64,000 nucleotides of DNA. Source: Robbsia andropogonis (lineage in GTDB: Bacteria > Pseudomonadota > Gammaproteobacteria > Burkholderiales > Burkholderiaceae). The DNA lies in the NCBI RefSeq assembly GCF_000970345.1, contig NZ_LAQU01000003.1, forward strand, positions 248,001-312,000. Reading direction: 5' to 3'. Below the pieces are notes generated by a model, which saw only the letters and a program-made list of their open reading frames with translations, made no database searches and was not told where the DNA came from. The translations under genes and the position numbers were made by a program. Position 1 is the stretch's first letter; each line of letters opens with the position of its first letter. Positions 9,694-18,129 of this stretch are shown one piece after another.

Positions 9694-9993
9694 TCAAATA
9701 AACAAGGCGTAGACCATGGATGCGCCTAGGACGAGCGCCGCGGCGAGCGCTACACGCCGCAGCAACATCAATAACCGCAGGCTACGTGGCGCCCAGTCGC
9801 CGAACGACCGCAACAACGGCGTGCCCGCCTCCTGCAGAACAAACGGCTCGCCGCGACGATGCGCGAAAGCCGCCATGCCAAACGAGTACATCGCGTACAG
9901 CAAGATCACCAGCACTGCCAAGCTCTGAACGTACTCCACGGCGCCCCCCGCTTGTTTTCCGGCAAATGCACGCCATGCCCCCATGCGCGGCAT
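9694..9993 (-). CDS. Small membrane protein with RSFGxWAPR motif (copy 2)
   Basis: The protein is about 99 residues long. A first membrane helix (about 23-40) is followed by a short basic loop and then Arg-Ser-Phe-Gly-Asp-Trp-Ala-Pro-Arg, an amphipathic basic segment and a last membrane helix. The same layout and motif occur in the adjacent gene at 10068-10319, so the two are tandem paralogues. ATG at 9993 has GAGG close upstream; an in-frame TTG at 10038 would lengthen it. Function unknown; no domain recognised. Confidence 0.6.
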   Translation of the reverse strand: MPRMGAWRAFAGKQAGGAVEYVQSLAVLVILLYAMYSFGMAAFAHRRGEPFVLQEAGTPLLRSFGDWAPRSLRLLMLLRRVALAAALVLGASMVYALFI

Positions 9994-10067
9994 TTCCTCG
10001 GCCCGATTGTCGTGTGGTTCTTGCGTATTGCCGCGCAAACTACAGAAATCGATTATTTATTGATATG

Positions 10068-10319
10068 TCATTGATACAAAGGCGGAACGAATACGATTGC
10101 CATCCATACCACCAGCCCTGCCACTGCCGCCCACCGCAAGCCAATCAAGCGACGATATTGTCGCGGCGCCCATTCCCCAAAGCTGCGCCACTTCTTGCCG
10201 GCAAATTCCACATGCACATAGCGGCTATGTACAAAGTACATCCGCAACGCCGAGCACACCGAAACCACAACATAGGTCATTACGACCAAAGCCGCCAATC
10301 GCCCAATAACATCAATCAT
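10068..10319 (-). CDS. Small membrane protein with RSFGxWAPR motif (copy 1)
   Basis: The protein has 83 residues: an N-terminal membrane helix (about 5-25), a loop, the motif Arg-Ser-Phe-Gly-Glu-Trp-Ala-Pro-Arg, a basic stretch and a C-terminal membrane helix (about 60-80). It resembles the downstream neighbour in order, motif and spacing. A GGAGAACGG ribosome-binding site precedes the ATG at 10319. It is the first of three small membrane genes on the - strand (10319 to 9436) and is likely the promoter-proximal one. No known family. Confidence 0.6.
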   Translation of the reverse strand: MIDVIGRLAALVVMTYVVVSVCSALRMYFVHSRYVHVEFAGKKWRSFGEWAPRQYRRLIGLRWAAVAGLVVWMAIVFVPPLYQ

Positions 10320-11549
10320 CACCGTTCTCCGTATTTAAATGTCATGACGGCAATGGCTATGTCCCACCCGAAAATGGTTCCCGGTTCGACCAGTATCTGG
10401 ATATGCCGCGAGCGCACGGCGGCGCGTTGGCGGCAAGCATTCCCAACCCGTTACTCCTTGGCCATTTTCACGGCGCATACCCTGCCGTGCGGTCCGGTTT
10501 TCTCGCCCGTTGCCCATGCACGAAACACGATGCTTCTTGCTTAGGAACGCACTACCGCGAGGTGTTCCGAACTCTTTTCACGCAAAACCCAACAATGTCA
10601 TCCGCACCGGAAAAAGGACCCGAGGCGATGGCGGATCATGTAATAAGACAGGGAATTATTCCCGATCAATCGTCCGCATAAGTTTAAAAATTCTATCAAA
10701 TAGTTAATAATTGCCAACCGATAAATTGTAACGACTTCGATACACTTACAAATCAAAAGAAATGAATGACTAGTGCTTTTTGCTATGGCAAACCCCAGTA
10801 CGTACCTGGGGAAGCGAGTTGATACATGCATTTGTTTCTACATTCGATCGTACCTTTGTACCAGTTAGTATTTTTGTCACGACCTGTATCAGCTGCAACA
10901 AATCATGTCCATGCGACAAATCGGTAATACCAAACCGTATTACATAGAAAAAGCCATGGGAATCGGCCGATTTTTCCGTAATTTCAGACGACATGTCTTA
11001 CGCATATTGAATCGAAAGCACTTCTCTGGCATGAAATCTGCGCCGCACAAATGCATATACAAACGTTTGTTTTTGAAATGATGCGTTAGACGGGAAATGC
11101 CATCCGACCATCTCTGGATCGATAGAAGTTGTGTCGGCGCGCAACGTCGGGACATGACGTCGTACCAACTCGATCGGTATCGAAAACAGGAGCGGACGAT
11201 ATCCATGGTTTCTGCCCTCACGAAAGGCGGCCGACGGGACGATTCGTAACAGCGTCTTCCTGAAGATGCCGCTACCAGTGACCGGCGAAACGGGCCCTTC
11301 TCGAACCGTATCATCTGATGCTCGCATTGCTCCGCGACGGGAGCCAGCGCCTTCACGCCGCATTCTGTGATGGCCGATTGCCCTTCTGTCACTGGGCCGT
11401 CACACGGTGCCGCTTTTTTCGTGCGCCTGCTTACATTCGGTAAAAACCCCGATGCTGTTTCTTTGTTATATTTTTTTAAGACAAAGATATATCGACCCAT
11501 CCGGGCGCATCGATGCCGCCGTGACACCGGATCCAACGGACAATTGACG
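10320..11549. other. 1.2-kb AT-rich intergenic region
   Basis: No gene can be supported with confidence. The region separates divergent transcription units: the small membrane genes on the - strand and the glycosyltransferase on the + strand. From about 10660 to 11090 it is much AT-richer than its surroundings. It contains a 6-bp-arm inverted repeat at 10793-10811 and, near the + strand gene, CTTTGT and ACAAAG arms flanking an A/T-rich core at about 11461-11486. A 74-residue - strand frame (10770-10994) looks protein-like but has no ribosome-binding site. Promoters for both flanking units probably lie here. Confidence 0.5.
10793..10811. repeat. Inverted repeat CCCCAG-N7-CTGGGG
   Basis: A perfect 6-bp inverted repeat surrounds the self-complementary core TACGTAC, inside the AT-rich intergenic block. 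No T-run follows on either strand, so a terminator is unlikely; an operator or small RNA hairpin is possible. No other copy was noticed in the window. Confidence 0.35.
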
Positions 11550-12983
11550 ATGCCTACTATGCCGAAGACACCAAACGCCCCGTCGGACGACGATCGCAAG
11601 AAAATATTGGTACTCGACCAGAGCGGCGTCATGGGCGGGGCCGAATTGTCACTGCTCGAAGTCTGCAAACGCGTGCGTGGCGCATGCGATGTCGTATTGT
11701 TCGCCGATGGTCCATTCCGCGAACGGCTTCAAGAAGTGGGCGTCAGCGTCTCGATCCTTGGTGACAGCACGCTGAACAATATGAAAAAGGAAGGCGGCCG
11801 CGCGTTGTCATTCGGCACCGTCAAGTCGGCATTGCGCCTTTCCTGGCAATTGGTCAAGCAGGCGCGTACGCGTCAGCTCGTGTACGCAAACACGCAAAAA
11901 GCCATGGTCATCGGTTCAGTGGTGGGTTTTCTTGCGCGTCGACCGGTGGTTTGGCATCTGCGCGACATCGTCTCGGCCGATCATTTCGGCCCTGACCGGC
12001 TGCGCGTGATTCAGTTGTGCTCGAAGCTGTTCCTGACGCATGTCATCGCCAATTCCAAAGCCTCCGCCGACGCCTGGCTCGGCTTGACGAAGCTGCCGCG
12101 CGACCGCGTCAGCGTGGTTTATAACGGCATCGATGCCGCGCCGTTCGATACCGTCGACGCCACGCCACGTGCGGAATTGCGCGCACGCTTCGACCTGCCC
12201 CCGGATGCGTTCCTGGTAGGAACGTTTAGCCGATTGGCACAATGGAAGGGGCAGCATGTGCTGCTTGACGCCGTGGCACGCACGCCGAATGCACACGCCG
12301 TGCTCGTGGGCGCCGCGCTGTTCGGTGAGGATGCGTACGAAGCCCAGTTAAAGGCACAAGCGCAACGTCTCGGCATTGCCGACCGTGTGCACTTCCTCGG
12401 TTTCCAGCGCGACGTACCGGCGCTGATGAGTGCGATGGACGTCATTGCGCATACCTCGATTGCACCGGAGCCTTTCGGCCGCGTGATCGTGGAAGCGATG
12501 TTGGCGCGGCGGCCGATCGTGGCGGCAGCGGCAGGAGGCGCACTCGAGATCATTACCCAAGGCCAGGACGGCATTCTGATAGAACCCAATCGCGCCGATC
12601 TGCTCGCGGAGCAGATCGAAAAGCTTCGCACGGCACCGGAACTGTCCCACGACCTGGTCGCTCGGGCCTACACCAGCGCACGCGCGCGATTTGATCCCGA
12701 TGTGTATTGCCGGAATGTCATGAAAAAGCTGGAAGTGGTAGGAGGCTTTCTGCTCCCCGAAGACCCGTTGCCAGCGGCGACATCCATGGCCGCACAGGCG
12801 ACCCATGCCGCGTCTGCGGCACAGTCGTCGCCATCGTCCTTCGCGACGGCGGGTGCCACGTTGCACGGCGCGACCTTTGCACCAAATGGCGGGCAGCCGG
12901 CGCGGCCAGCCACGCAAGCAGTCAATGCGGCCGGAACAGACACGACGCCGGTCAATGCGGGGAAGGCCGCTACTCGGCGATGA
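11550..12983 (+). CDS. Glycosyltransferase family 4 (GT-B)
   Basis: The 477-residue GT-B enzyme opens with Lys-Ile-Leu-Val-Leu-Asp-Gln-Ser-Gly-Val-Met-Gly-Gly-Ala-Glu, the acceptor-side Gly-Gly motif of family 4. It carries the donor-binding Pro-Glu-Pro-Phe-Gly-Arg-Val-Ile-Val-Glu-Ala motif near residue 305. About 60 C-terminal residues are Ala/Thr/Gly/Pro-rich and non-conserved. The frame stays open upstream to 11367, but conserved sequence starts just after the ATG at 11550. The stop codon overlaps the start of the acyltransferase (ATGA), so the two are translationally coupled. Its location beside the exopolysaccharide locus suggests it decorates the same polymer; the sugar cannot be inferred. 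Confidence 0.83.
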   Translation: MPTMPKTPNAPSDDDRKKILVLDQSGVMGGAELSLLEVCKRVRGACDVVLFADGPFRERLQEVGVSVSILGDSTLNNMKKEGGRALSFGTVKSALRLSWQLVKQARTRQLVYANTQKAMVIGSVVGFLARRPVVWHLRDIVSADHFGPDRLRVIQLCSKLFLTHVIANSKASADAWLGLTKLPRDRVSVVYNGIDAAPFDTVDATPRAELRARFDLPPDAFLVGTFSRLAQWKGQHVLLDAVARTPNAHAVLVGAALFGEDAYEAQLKAQAQRLGIADRVHFLGFQRDVPALMSAMDVIAHTSIAPEPFGRVIVEAMLARRPIVAAAAGGALEIITQGQDGILIEPNRADLLAEQIEKLRTAPELSHDLVARAYTSARARFDPDVYCRNVMKKLEVVGGFLLPEDPLPAATSMAAQATHAASAAQSSPSSFATAGATLHGATFAPNGGQPARPATQAVNAAGTDTTPVNAGKAATRR

Positions 12984-14260
12984 TCGGACTCGCGCGATGG
13001 ATACGGCGACCGCTGACGCAGCGACAGTGCGCCATCGTGCCGAGTCAGGCAGGCGCCTACAGCGCCATACACGGTGACGCCGGACCGGCCCCCCGCCCCG
13101 CCACCACGCACAAGCACACGACCACGGACGCCGCCCCGGCAAAGGTGGCCTCTGCAGGTTCCCGCATACCGTCGCTGGACGGTCTGCGCGCCATCTCGAT
13201 CTGCCTTGTGCTGATTGGCCATTTCATGGGCACGGTGCACGCGGACGGCTCACTCATCCGCCTATTCACGCGGCTATTCGGTAACGATGGTTTCGGTGTG
13301 CTGGTGTTTTTCGTGATCAGCGGCTTCCTGATCACGCGTCTGCTGATCGCGGAAGACGATCGAGGCCATGTGTCGATGAGCGATTTCTATCGCCGTCGCT
13401 TCTTCCGCATTGCGCCCGTTGCATTGCTATATATCGCTGTCGTGGCGATCTTACGCATCGCCGATGTGATCGATATCACCTGGGCGTCCCTGTTGCGAGG
13501 CTTGTTTTTCCTCAAGGATTACGATTCGCTGTTTGCCGATGCGCGCTTGAAAGCGGGCAATTGGTTCGTAGGCCATATGTGGTCACTGAGCATCGAAGAA
13601 CAGTTCTACCTGATCTGGCCATTTATTTTTCTTGCGTTGAACCGCCGCCATGCAAAGTGGTTCGCCCTCGCCGTCATCGTCACCGGCCCATTCATCCGGG
13701 TGGCGCAATATGCCGCGTTCGACCATCTGCATCTGTTCGTCTATTTCATGCTCCACACACGGATGGACAGCTTGATGATGGGATGTTTCATCGCACTCTG
13801 CTATCACGAGACGTGGTTCGAACGTGCGCTCGAAACCGCGTTCCGCTGGCGCCTGCCGATTGTGGCCATCGTCTACGCGTTCCTGATCTCGCCGTTCATC
13901 ACCGCTTATCTGGGCGGTAAATACCAACTCACAGTGGGTTGGTCGCTGGAGAACCTGTGCGTGGCCATGATGCTGTTGTGGGTCGTGCGTCGCCCCGAGA
14001 CGCCACTGGGGCGATTCCTGAACCTCCGATGGATAGCCGGGCTAGGCGCGTTGTCGTACAGCCTCTACATCTGGCAGCAGATGTTCCTAACCCCCAACAA
14101 CCACACATGGAGTGGTCAGGCGCCGATCAACCTCATCGTGGTCTTTATCGTGGCGCTGTGTTCGTATCACGGGTTCGAGAAACCCATGATACGTCTCGGC
14201 CGTGCCCTGGGTCGCCGGCATCATGCGCCACAAGTCGCGCCAAATACGGTGGACAGGTAA
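12980..14260 (+). CDS. Acyltransferase family 3 (sugar O-acyltransferase)
   Basis: This 426-residue integral membrane protein has about ten hydrophobic helices. The family signature is Leu-Asp-Gly-Leu-Arg-Ala-Ile-Ser followed by Ile-Gly-His-Phe, whose His (near residue 80) is the likely catalytic residue, and Arg-Arg-Phe-Phe-Arg-Ile after the third helix. Such enzymes O-acetylate exopolysaccharides or lipid-linked sugars using cytoplasmic acyl-CoA. The start at 12980 overlaps the preceding stop (ATGA). A Thr/Ala/Pro-rich N-terminal tail of about 60 residues precedes the domain. Acetylation of the exopolysaccharide made next door is the natural inference. Confidence 0.87.
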   Translation: MIGLARWIRRPLTQRQCAIVPSQAGAYSAIHGDAGPAPRPATTHKHTTTDAAPAKVASAGSRIPSLDGLRAISICLVLIGHFMGTVHADGSLIRLFTRLFGNDGFGVLVFFVISGFLITRLLIAEDDRGHVSMSDFYRRRFFRIAPVALLYIAVVAILRIADVIDITWASLLRGLFFLKDYDSLFADARLKAGNWFVGHMWSLSIEEQFYLIWPFIFLALNRRHAKWFALAVIVTGPFIRVAQYAAFDHLHLFVYFMLHTRMDSLMMGCFIALCYHETWFERALETAFRWRLPIVAIVYAFLISPFITAYLGGKYQLTVGWSLENLCVAMMLLWVVRRPETPLGRFLNLRWIAGLGALSYSLYIWQQMFLTPNNHTWSGQAPINLIVVFIVALCSYHGFEKPMIRLGRALGRRHHAPQVAPNTVDR

Positions 14261-14264
14261 AGAA

Positions 14265-14300
14265 AGAAGGCGCCACCACCAAGCGGTCGTGGCGCCTTCT
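14265..14300. terminator. Hairpin between convergent acyltransferase and rfbC
   Basis: A perfect 12-bp stem (AGAAGGCGCCAC at 14265-14276, GTGGCGCCTTCT at 14289-14300) encloses a 12-nt loop. It begins a few bases after the acyltransferase stop at 14260. Read on the - strand the stem is followed by a T-rich stretch (TTTCTTTACC), so it should terminate the exopolysaccharide transcript; on the + strand no U tract follows. Confidence 0.75.
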
Positions 14301-14335
14301 TGCCGCGTCCAACGCGGCATCCTTCATCCATCCCA

Positions 14336-14893
14336 TCAAGCGAACGTTTCCGCCTCGCCGAGCGTTTTGCCGGCCTGGTCCTTCGCCGCCAGCAACGGCG
14401 TGACGCCTTCCGGTAACGGCCATTTCACGCCCACGCTCGCATCGCTCCACAGCAGGCTGCGTTCGAATTCCGGGTACCAATAATCGGTCGTCTTGTATAG
14501 AAACTCGGCCGACTCCGACACCACGACAAAGCCGTGCGCGAAACCTTCCGGAACCCATAGCTGCCGCTTGTTCTCGGCCGACAGCGTAACGCCTGCCCAC
14601 TTGCCGAAGGTCGGCGACCCCCGACGCATATCGACGGCAACGTCGAATACCTCGCCCGCCACCACCCTTACCAGCTTGCCTTGCGGATGCTGAATCTGGT
14701 AATGCAAGCCACGCAGCACATGCTGCGCCGACTTCGAATGATTGTCCTGGACGAACTGCACGTCACGCCCGATCGCCTCGACGAACTCGCGATGATTGAA
14801 GCTCTCGTAGAAAAAACCACGCGCATCACCGAACGACTTCGGCTCGATGATCTTGACGTCCGGGATCTCGGTCTGGGTTACGGTGATCGGCAT
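14336..14893 (-). CDS. rfbC: dTDP-4-dehydrorhamnose 3,5-epimerase
   Basis: The 185-residue cupin-fold enzyme converts dTDP-4-keto-6-deoxy-D-glucose to the L-lyxo isomer in dTDP-rhamnose synthesis. The Arg-Gly-Leu-His64-Tyr-Gln motif carries the catalytic His. Pro-Glu-Gly-Phe-Ala-His-Gly-Phe and Leu-Tyr-Lys-Thr-Thr-Asp-Tyr-Trp complete the usual site. Length is normal. The start lies one base after the rfbA stop, so the pair is coupled. It is the last gene of the - strand block and is followed by a hairpin. No rfbD follows. Confidence 0.95.
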   Translation of the reverse strand: MPITVTQTEIPDVKIIEPKSFGDARGFFYESFNHREFVEAIGRDVQFVQDNHSKSAQHVLRGLHYQIQHPQGKLVRVVAGEVFDVAVDMRRGSPTFGKWAGVTLSAENKRQLWVPEGFAHGFVVVSESAEFLYKTTDYWYPEFERSLLWSDASVGVKWPLPEGVTPLLAAKDQAGKTLGEAETFA

Positions 14894-14894
14894 A

Positions 14895-15773
14895 TCAGAA
14901 TTGCTCCGTCAGCAACGATTTGAGGTACTTGCCATAGGCGTTCTTCATCAACGGCTTGGCCAGCGCTTCGAGTTTGCCGGCGTCGATCCACTTCGCACGG
15001 AAGGCGATCTCCTCCGGACACGCGACCACCGTACCTTGCCGCTTCTGCAGCGTTGCGATAAACGCGCCGGCATCCAGCAAGGAGTCGTGCGTGCCCGTAT
15101 CGAGCCAGGCAAAACCACGTCCCATGATCTGCACGTTCAGCTTGCCGTCGGCCAGGTAACGCGAGTTGACATCGGTGATTTCCAGCTCGCCACGCGGCGA
15201 TGGTTTGATATCGGCTGCAATATCGCAGACTTGGTTATCGTAGAAATACAAGCCCGTCACCGCATAGTTCGACTTCGGATGCGTCGGCTTCTCTTCGATC
15301 GACAGCGCCTTGAATTGCTCGTCGAAAGCGACCACGCCGTAACGTTCCGGGTCGGTCACGCGATAGGCGAAAACCGTCGCGCCGTCGTCCTGCTTATTCG
15401 ACGCCACCAATTGCTTGACCAGGTCGTGACCGTAGAAGATGTTGTCCCCCAGGATCAGCGCCGATGGGTCGTTGCCGATGAAATCCTTGCCGATGATGAA
15501 CGCTTGCGCCAGGCCGTCCGGCGATGGCTGCACCGCATATTGCAGGTTCAGCCCCCACTGGCTGCCGTCGCCGAGCATGGACGCGAAACGCGGTGTGTCT
15601 TGCGGCGTCGAGATGATCAGGATGTCGCGGATGCCACCGAGCATCAGCGTCGACAACGGATAATAGATCATCGGTTTGTCGTAGACCGGCAGCAACTGCT
15701 TCGATACGACGTGCGTGATGGGGTGCAGCCGGGTACCCGAGCCGCCTGCCAGAATGATGCCTTTACGTGCCAT
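14895..15773 (-). CDS. rfbA: Glucose-1-phosphate thymidylyltransferase
   Basis: The 292-residue nucleotidyltransferase makes dTDP-glucose from dTTP and glucose-1-phosphate. The signature Gly-Gly-Ser-Gly-Thr-Arg-Leu at residues 10-16 and Leu-Gly-Asp-Asn-Ile-Phe-Tyr-Gly near 110 are diagnostic of the RmlA family, and the length is typical. It lies between rfbB and rfbC. The 141-bp gap to rfbB is unusually long for this operon and contains no gene. Confidence 0.95.
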   Translation of the reverse strand: MARKGIILAGGSGTRLHPITHVVSKQLLPVYDKPMIYYPLSTLMLGGIRDILIISTPQDTPRFASMLGDGSQWGLNLQYAVQPSPDGLAQAFIIGKDFIGNDPSALILGDNIFYGHDLVKQLVASNKQDDGATVFAYRVTDPERYGVVAFDEQFKALSIEEKPTHPKSNYAVTGLYFYDNQVCDIAADIKPSPRGELEITDVNSRYLADGKLNVQIMGRGFAWLDTGTHDSLLDAGAFIATLQKRQGTVVACPEEIAFRAKWIDAGKLEALAKPLMKNAYGKYLKSLLTEQF

Positions 15774-15914
15774 CGCGGCCTCCTTGTGGGCGCTGTGTCG
15801 CTTCCGCGCGCCGCGTCTTCGATCGCGGCCGCGGTAGGTGTGGGGTTTCGCAGGGTGCTACTGCCTTACATGCGTGCGGGGCAAGGCGCCTTTACCAGAC
15901 GCCCTGCCGCGATG

Positions 15915-16976
15915 TCACGACCGGACGGCGTAGTTCGTTTCCACCCAGTTCCGATACTCGCCGGACATCACGTTCTCGACCCACGGTTGATTGTCGAGAT
16001 ACCACCGTACGGTCGCTTCGATACCGGTCTCGAACGTCTGTGCCGGACGCCAGCCCAGCTCACGCTCGATCTTGCGTGCATCAATGGCATAACGGCGATC
16101 GTGCCCCGGACGATCCTTGACGAAGGTAACCTGATCCTTATATGAACCCGACGCCTTCGGCTTGATCTTGTCCAGCAACGTGCAGATCGTCTGGACAACA
16201 TCCAGATTCGTCTTCTCGTTCCAGCCACCCACGTTGTACACCTCGCCCGGCGTGCCTTTCTCCACCACGGCACGGATTGCCGAACAATGATCGCCCACAT
16301 ACAGCCAGTCGCGGATGTTGCTGCCGTCACCGTAGATCGGCAGCGGCTTGCCGGCCAACGCGTTCGCGATGATCAGCGGGATCAGCTTCTCCGGGAACTG
16401 ATACGGACCATAATTGTTCGAACAGTTCGTCGTCAACACGGGCATGCCGTACGTGTGATGGTAGGCCCGCACCAGATGATCGGAGCCTGCCTTCGAAGCC
16501 GAGTAAGGACTGTTCGGCTGGTACGGCGTGGTTTCGGTGAACGCCGGATCCGTCGGGCTTAACGAGCCATAGACTTCGTCGGTGGACACATGCAGGAAGC
16601 GGAAATCAGTCTTGGCATCGCCTTCCAGCGTGGACCAGTACGCACGTGCCGCTTCCAGGAGCGTGAACGTCCCGACGACATTGGTCTGAACGAACGCGCC
16701 GGGGCCGTGGATCGATCGATCCACGTGGCTTTCCGCAGCAAAATGCACGACCGCGCGCGGCCGGTGTTCGGCGAATAACGTGTCCAGCGCTTCGCGATTC
16801 AGGATATCCGTGTGCGAGAACACGTGCGCCGGATTGCCCTGCAGCGACGCCAAGGTCGCCGGATTACCCGCATAGGTCAACGCGTCGACGTTGACGATCG
16901 GTTCGCTGGAGGCCTTGAACCAGTCAAGGACGAAATTGGCGCCGATGAAGCCGGCTCCGCCGGTGACGAGAAGCAT
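15915..16976 (-). CDS. rfbB: dTDP-glucose 4,6-dehydratase
   Basis: The 353-residue extended short-chain dehydrogenase shows the NAD-binding Gly-Gly-Ala-Gly-Phe-Ile-Gly at 6-12, the Thr132-Asp-Glu catalytic motif and Tyr158-x3-Lys162. It converts dTDP-glucose to dTDP-4-keto-6-deoxyglucose. With rfbA and rfbC it supplies a 6-deoxyhexose donor, presumably toward rhamnose. It is separated by 84 bp from the upstream glycosyltransferase gene. Confidence 0.95.
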   Translation of the reverse strand: MLLVTGGAGFIGANFVLDWFKASSEPIVNVDALTYAGNPATLASLQGNPAHVFSHTDILNREALDTLFAEHRPRAVVHFAAESHVDRSIHGPGAFVQTNVVGTFTLLEAARAYWSTLEGDAKTDFRFLHVSTDEVYGSLSPTDPAFTETTPYQPNSPYSASKAGSDHLVRAYHHTYGMPVLTTNCSNNYGPYQFPEKLIPLIIANALAGKPLPIYGDGSNIRDWLYVGDHCSAIRAVVEKGTPGEVYNVGGWNEKTNLDVVQTICTLLDKIKPKASGSYKDQVTFVKDRPGHDRRYAIDARKIERELGWRPAQTFETGIEATVRWYLDNQPWVENVMSGEYRNWVETNYAVRS

Positions 16977-17060
16977 AGCGAATCCTTAATGTAAGGGCTT
17001 TAGGATATTCAAGAAAAAACCACGACCGCGGCGATGTCACGCATCGCACGCATTGCACTT

Positions 17061-18119
17061 TCAGGGCTCGGTGGCATGGTGCGCGGCAAACAGACAGACA
17101 TACATGTCTTTCAGAAAAGCGCGTCCACCCAGCCCCGCTTGCTGCTTCGATCGATAGCCACGCGTCAGCACCATCGTGCCAACGCTCGCCAATCGCTGCC
17201 AACGCGGTACGGCGGCGCTATAGACTGCGGCGCGACGCGTGAGACTGGCGGACAACCGCCGATAATAGTCGGCGGCACGTTGCGCATTATCGCGCAATTC
17301 AGGCACTGTCACGGAGTCGAACACGGCCGCTCGTTGTGCCGAGCATTTGGCCATCAACAGATACTGCGCCTGGCCCGCCGATAATGTCCGCTTCATGTTT
17401 TCGCGTCGGTTGCGGGTCGCTGGCGCGCCAACGGTATTGGTCTCATGCTGCCGATAGAGCGCCAGCTTCTGCGGGACCGCAACCAGCCGTCCTAACGCGG
17501 TACCCATCGCCCAGGCCCATTCGTCATGTGACATCGTCTCGGTCGGCCAAGTATGGTCGGTGGGGCGCTCGGTCACGTCGAAGGCGGTAAAGACCACGCG
17601 ACGGACCAGCGCACACATGCCGAATAGCAAGTACCAGGGATCGGGCTGCATCGCCTCGTACGTGCCTTCGTAGGCCCAATGCTTGGCGTTGGCGGCCGGC
17701 AACGGTGCCAGCGCCTGATTCACCACCTCCACATTATGCATGGCCACCATGACGGTTGGATCGTCGAACACCGGCGCCATTACCGCCAGCTTGTCCTCGG
17801 TCCACACGTCGTCCTGGTCGCAGAACGCGATAACCTCGCCGCGGCACAAGCTGATCGCCTTGAAGAAGTTGCCCCGATAGCCCAGCCGCGCGACATTTTT
17901 CTCATAACGCACCTCGAACGGCGCGGTTTCCGCGAACCGCGCGACCACGCCACCGGTCAGATCGTCCGGACTGTCATCGGTGACCACCACCTCGCGTGGC
18001 AACATCGTCTGCCGGGCGATGCTTTCAAGCTGCTCGAGAATGTACTGCTCGCCCTTGTACGCGGCCAACGCCACCGAAATGTCGGCGGTCTGCTTTAAGG
18101 TGTTCATTGCTTGGTCCAT
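17061..18119 (-). CDS. Glycosyltransferase family 2 (rhamnosyltransferase-like)
   Basis: The 352-residue GT-A enzyme begins with Ile-Ser-Val-Ala-Leu-Ala-Ala-Tyr-Lys-Gly and shows Val-Val-Val-Thr-Asp-Asp-Ser (nucleotide site). The metal-binding motif is Phe-Cys-Asp-Gln-Asp-Asp-Val-Trp, a form common in rhamnosyltransferases and other cell-surface family 2 enzymes. It probably transfers one sugar of the repeat unit on the cytoplasmic face. I start at ATG 18119, with GAGG 8 bases upstream; a GTG at 18149 would overlap the wzx stop at 18130. The C-terminal 120 residues are basic and not recognisable. Confidence 0.85.
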   Translation of the reverse strand: MDQAMNTLKQTADISVALAAYKGEQYILEQLESIARQTMLPREVVVTDDSPDDLTGGVVARFAETAPFEVRYEKNVARLGYRGNFFKAISLCRGEVIAFCDQDDVWTEDKLAVMAPVFDDPTVMVAMHNVEVVNQALAPLPAANAKHWAYEGTYEAMQPDPWYLLFGMCALVRRVVFTAFDVTERPTDHTWPTETMSHDEWAWAMGTALGRLVAVPQKLALYRQHETNTVGAPATRNRRENMKRTLSAGQAQYLLMAKCSAQRAAVFDSVTVPELRDNAQRAADYYRRLSASLTRRAAVYSAAVPRWQRLASVGTMVLTRGYRSKQQAGLGGRAFLKDMYVCLFAAHHATEP

Positions 18120-18129
18120 TGCATTCCCC

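Noticed and set aside
10940-11668. Long - strand frame across the intergenic region and the start of the family 4 transferase
   Set aside because: Low-complexity Ser/Arg-rich translation, overlaps a solid + strand gene, no ribosome-binding site.
14265-14300. Hairpin as an operator for rfbC
   Set aside because: It is at the 3' end of both converging genes, so a terminator role fits better.
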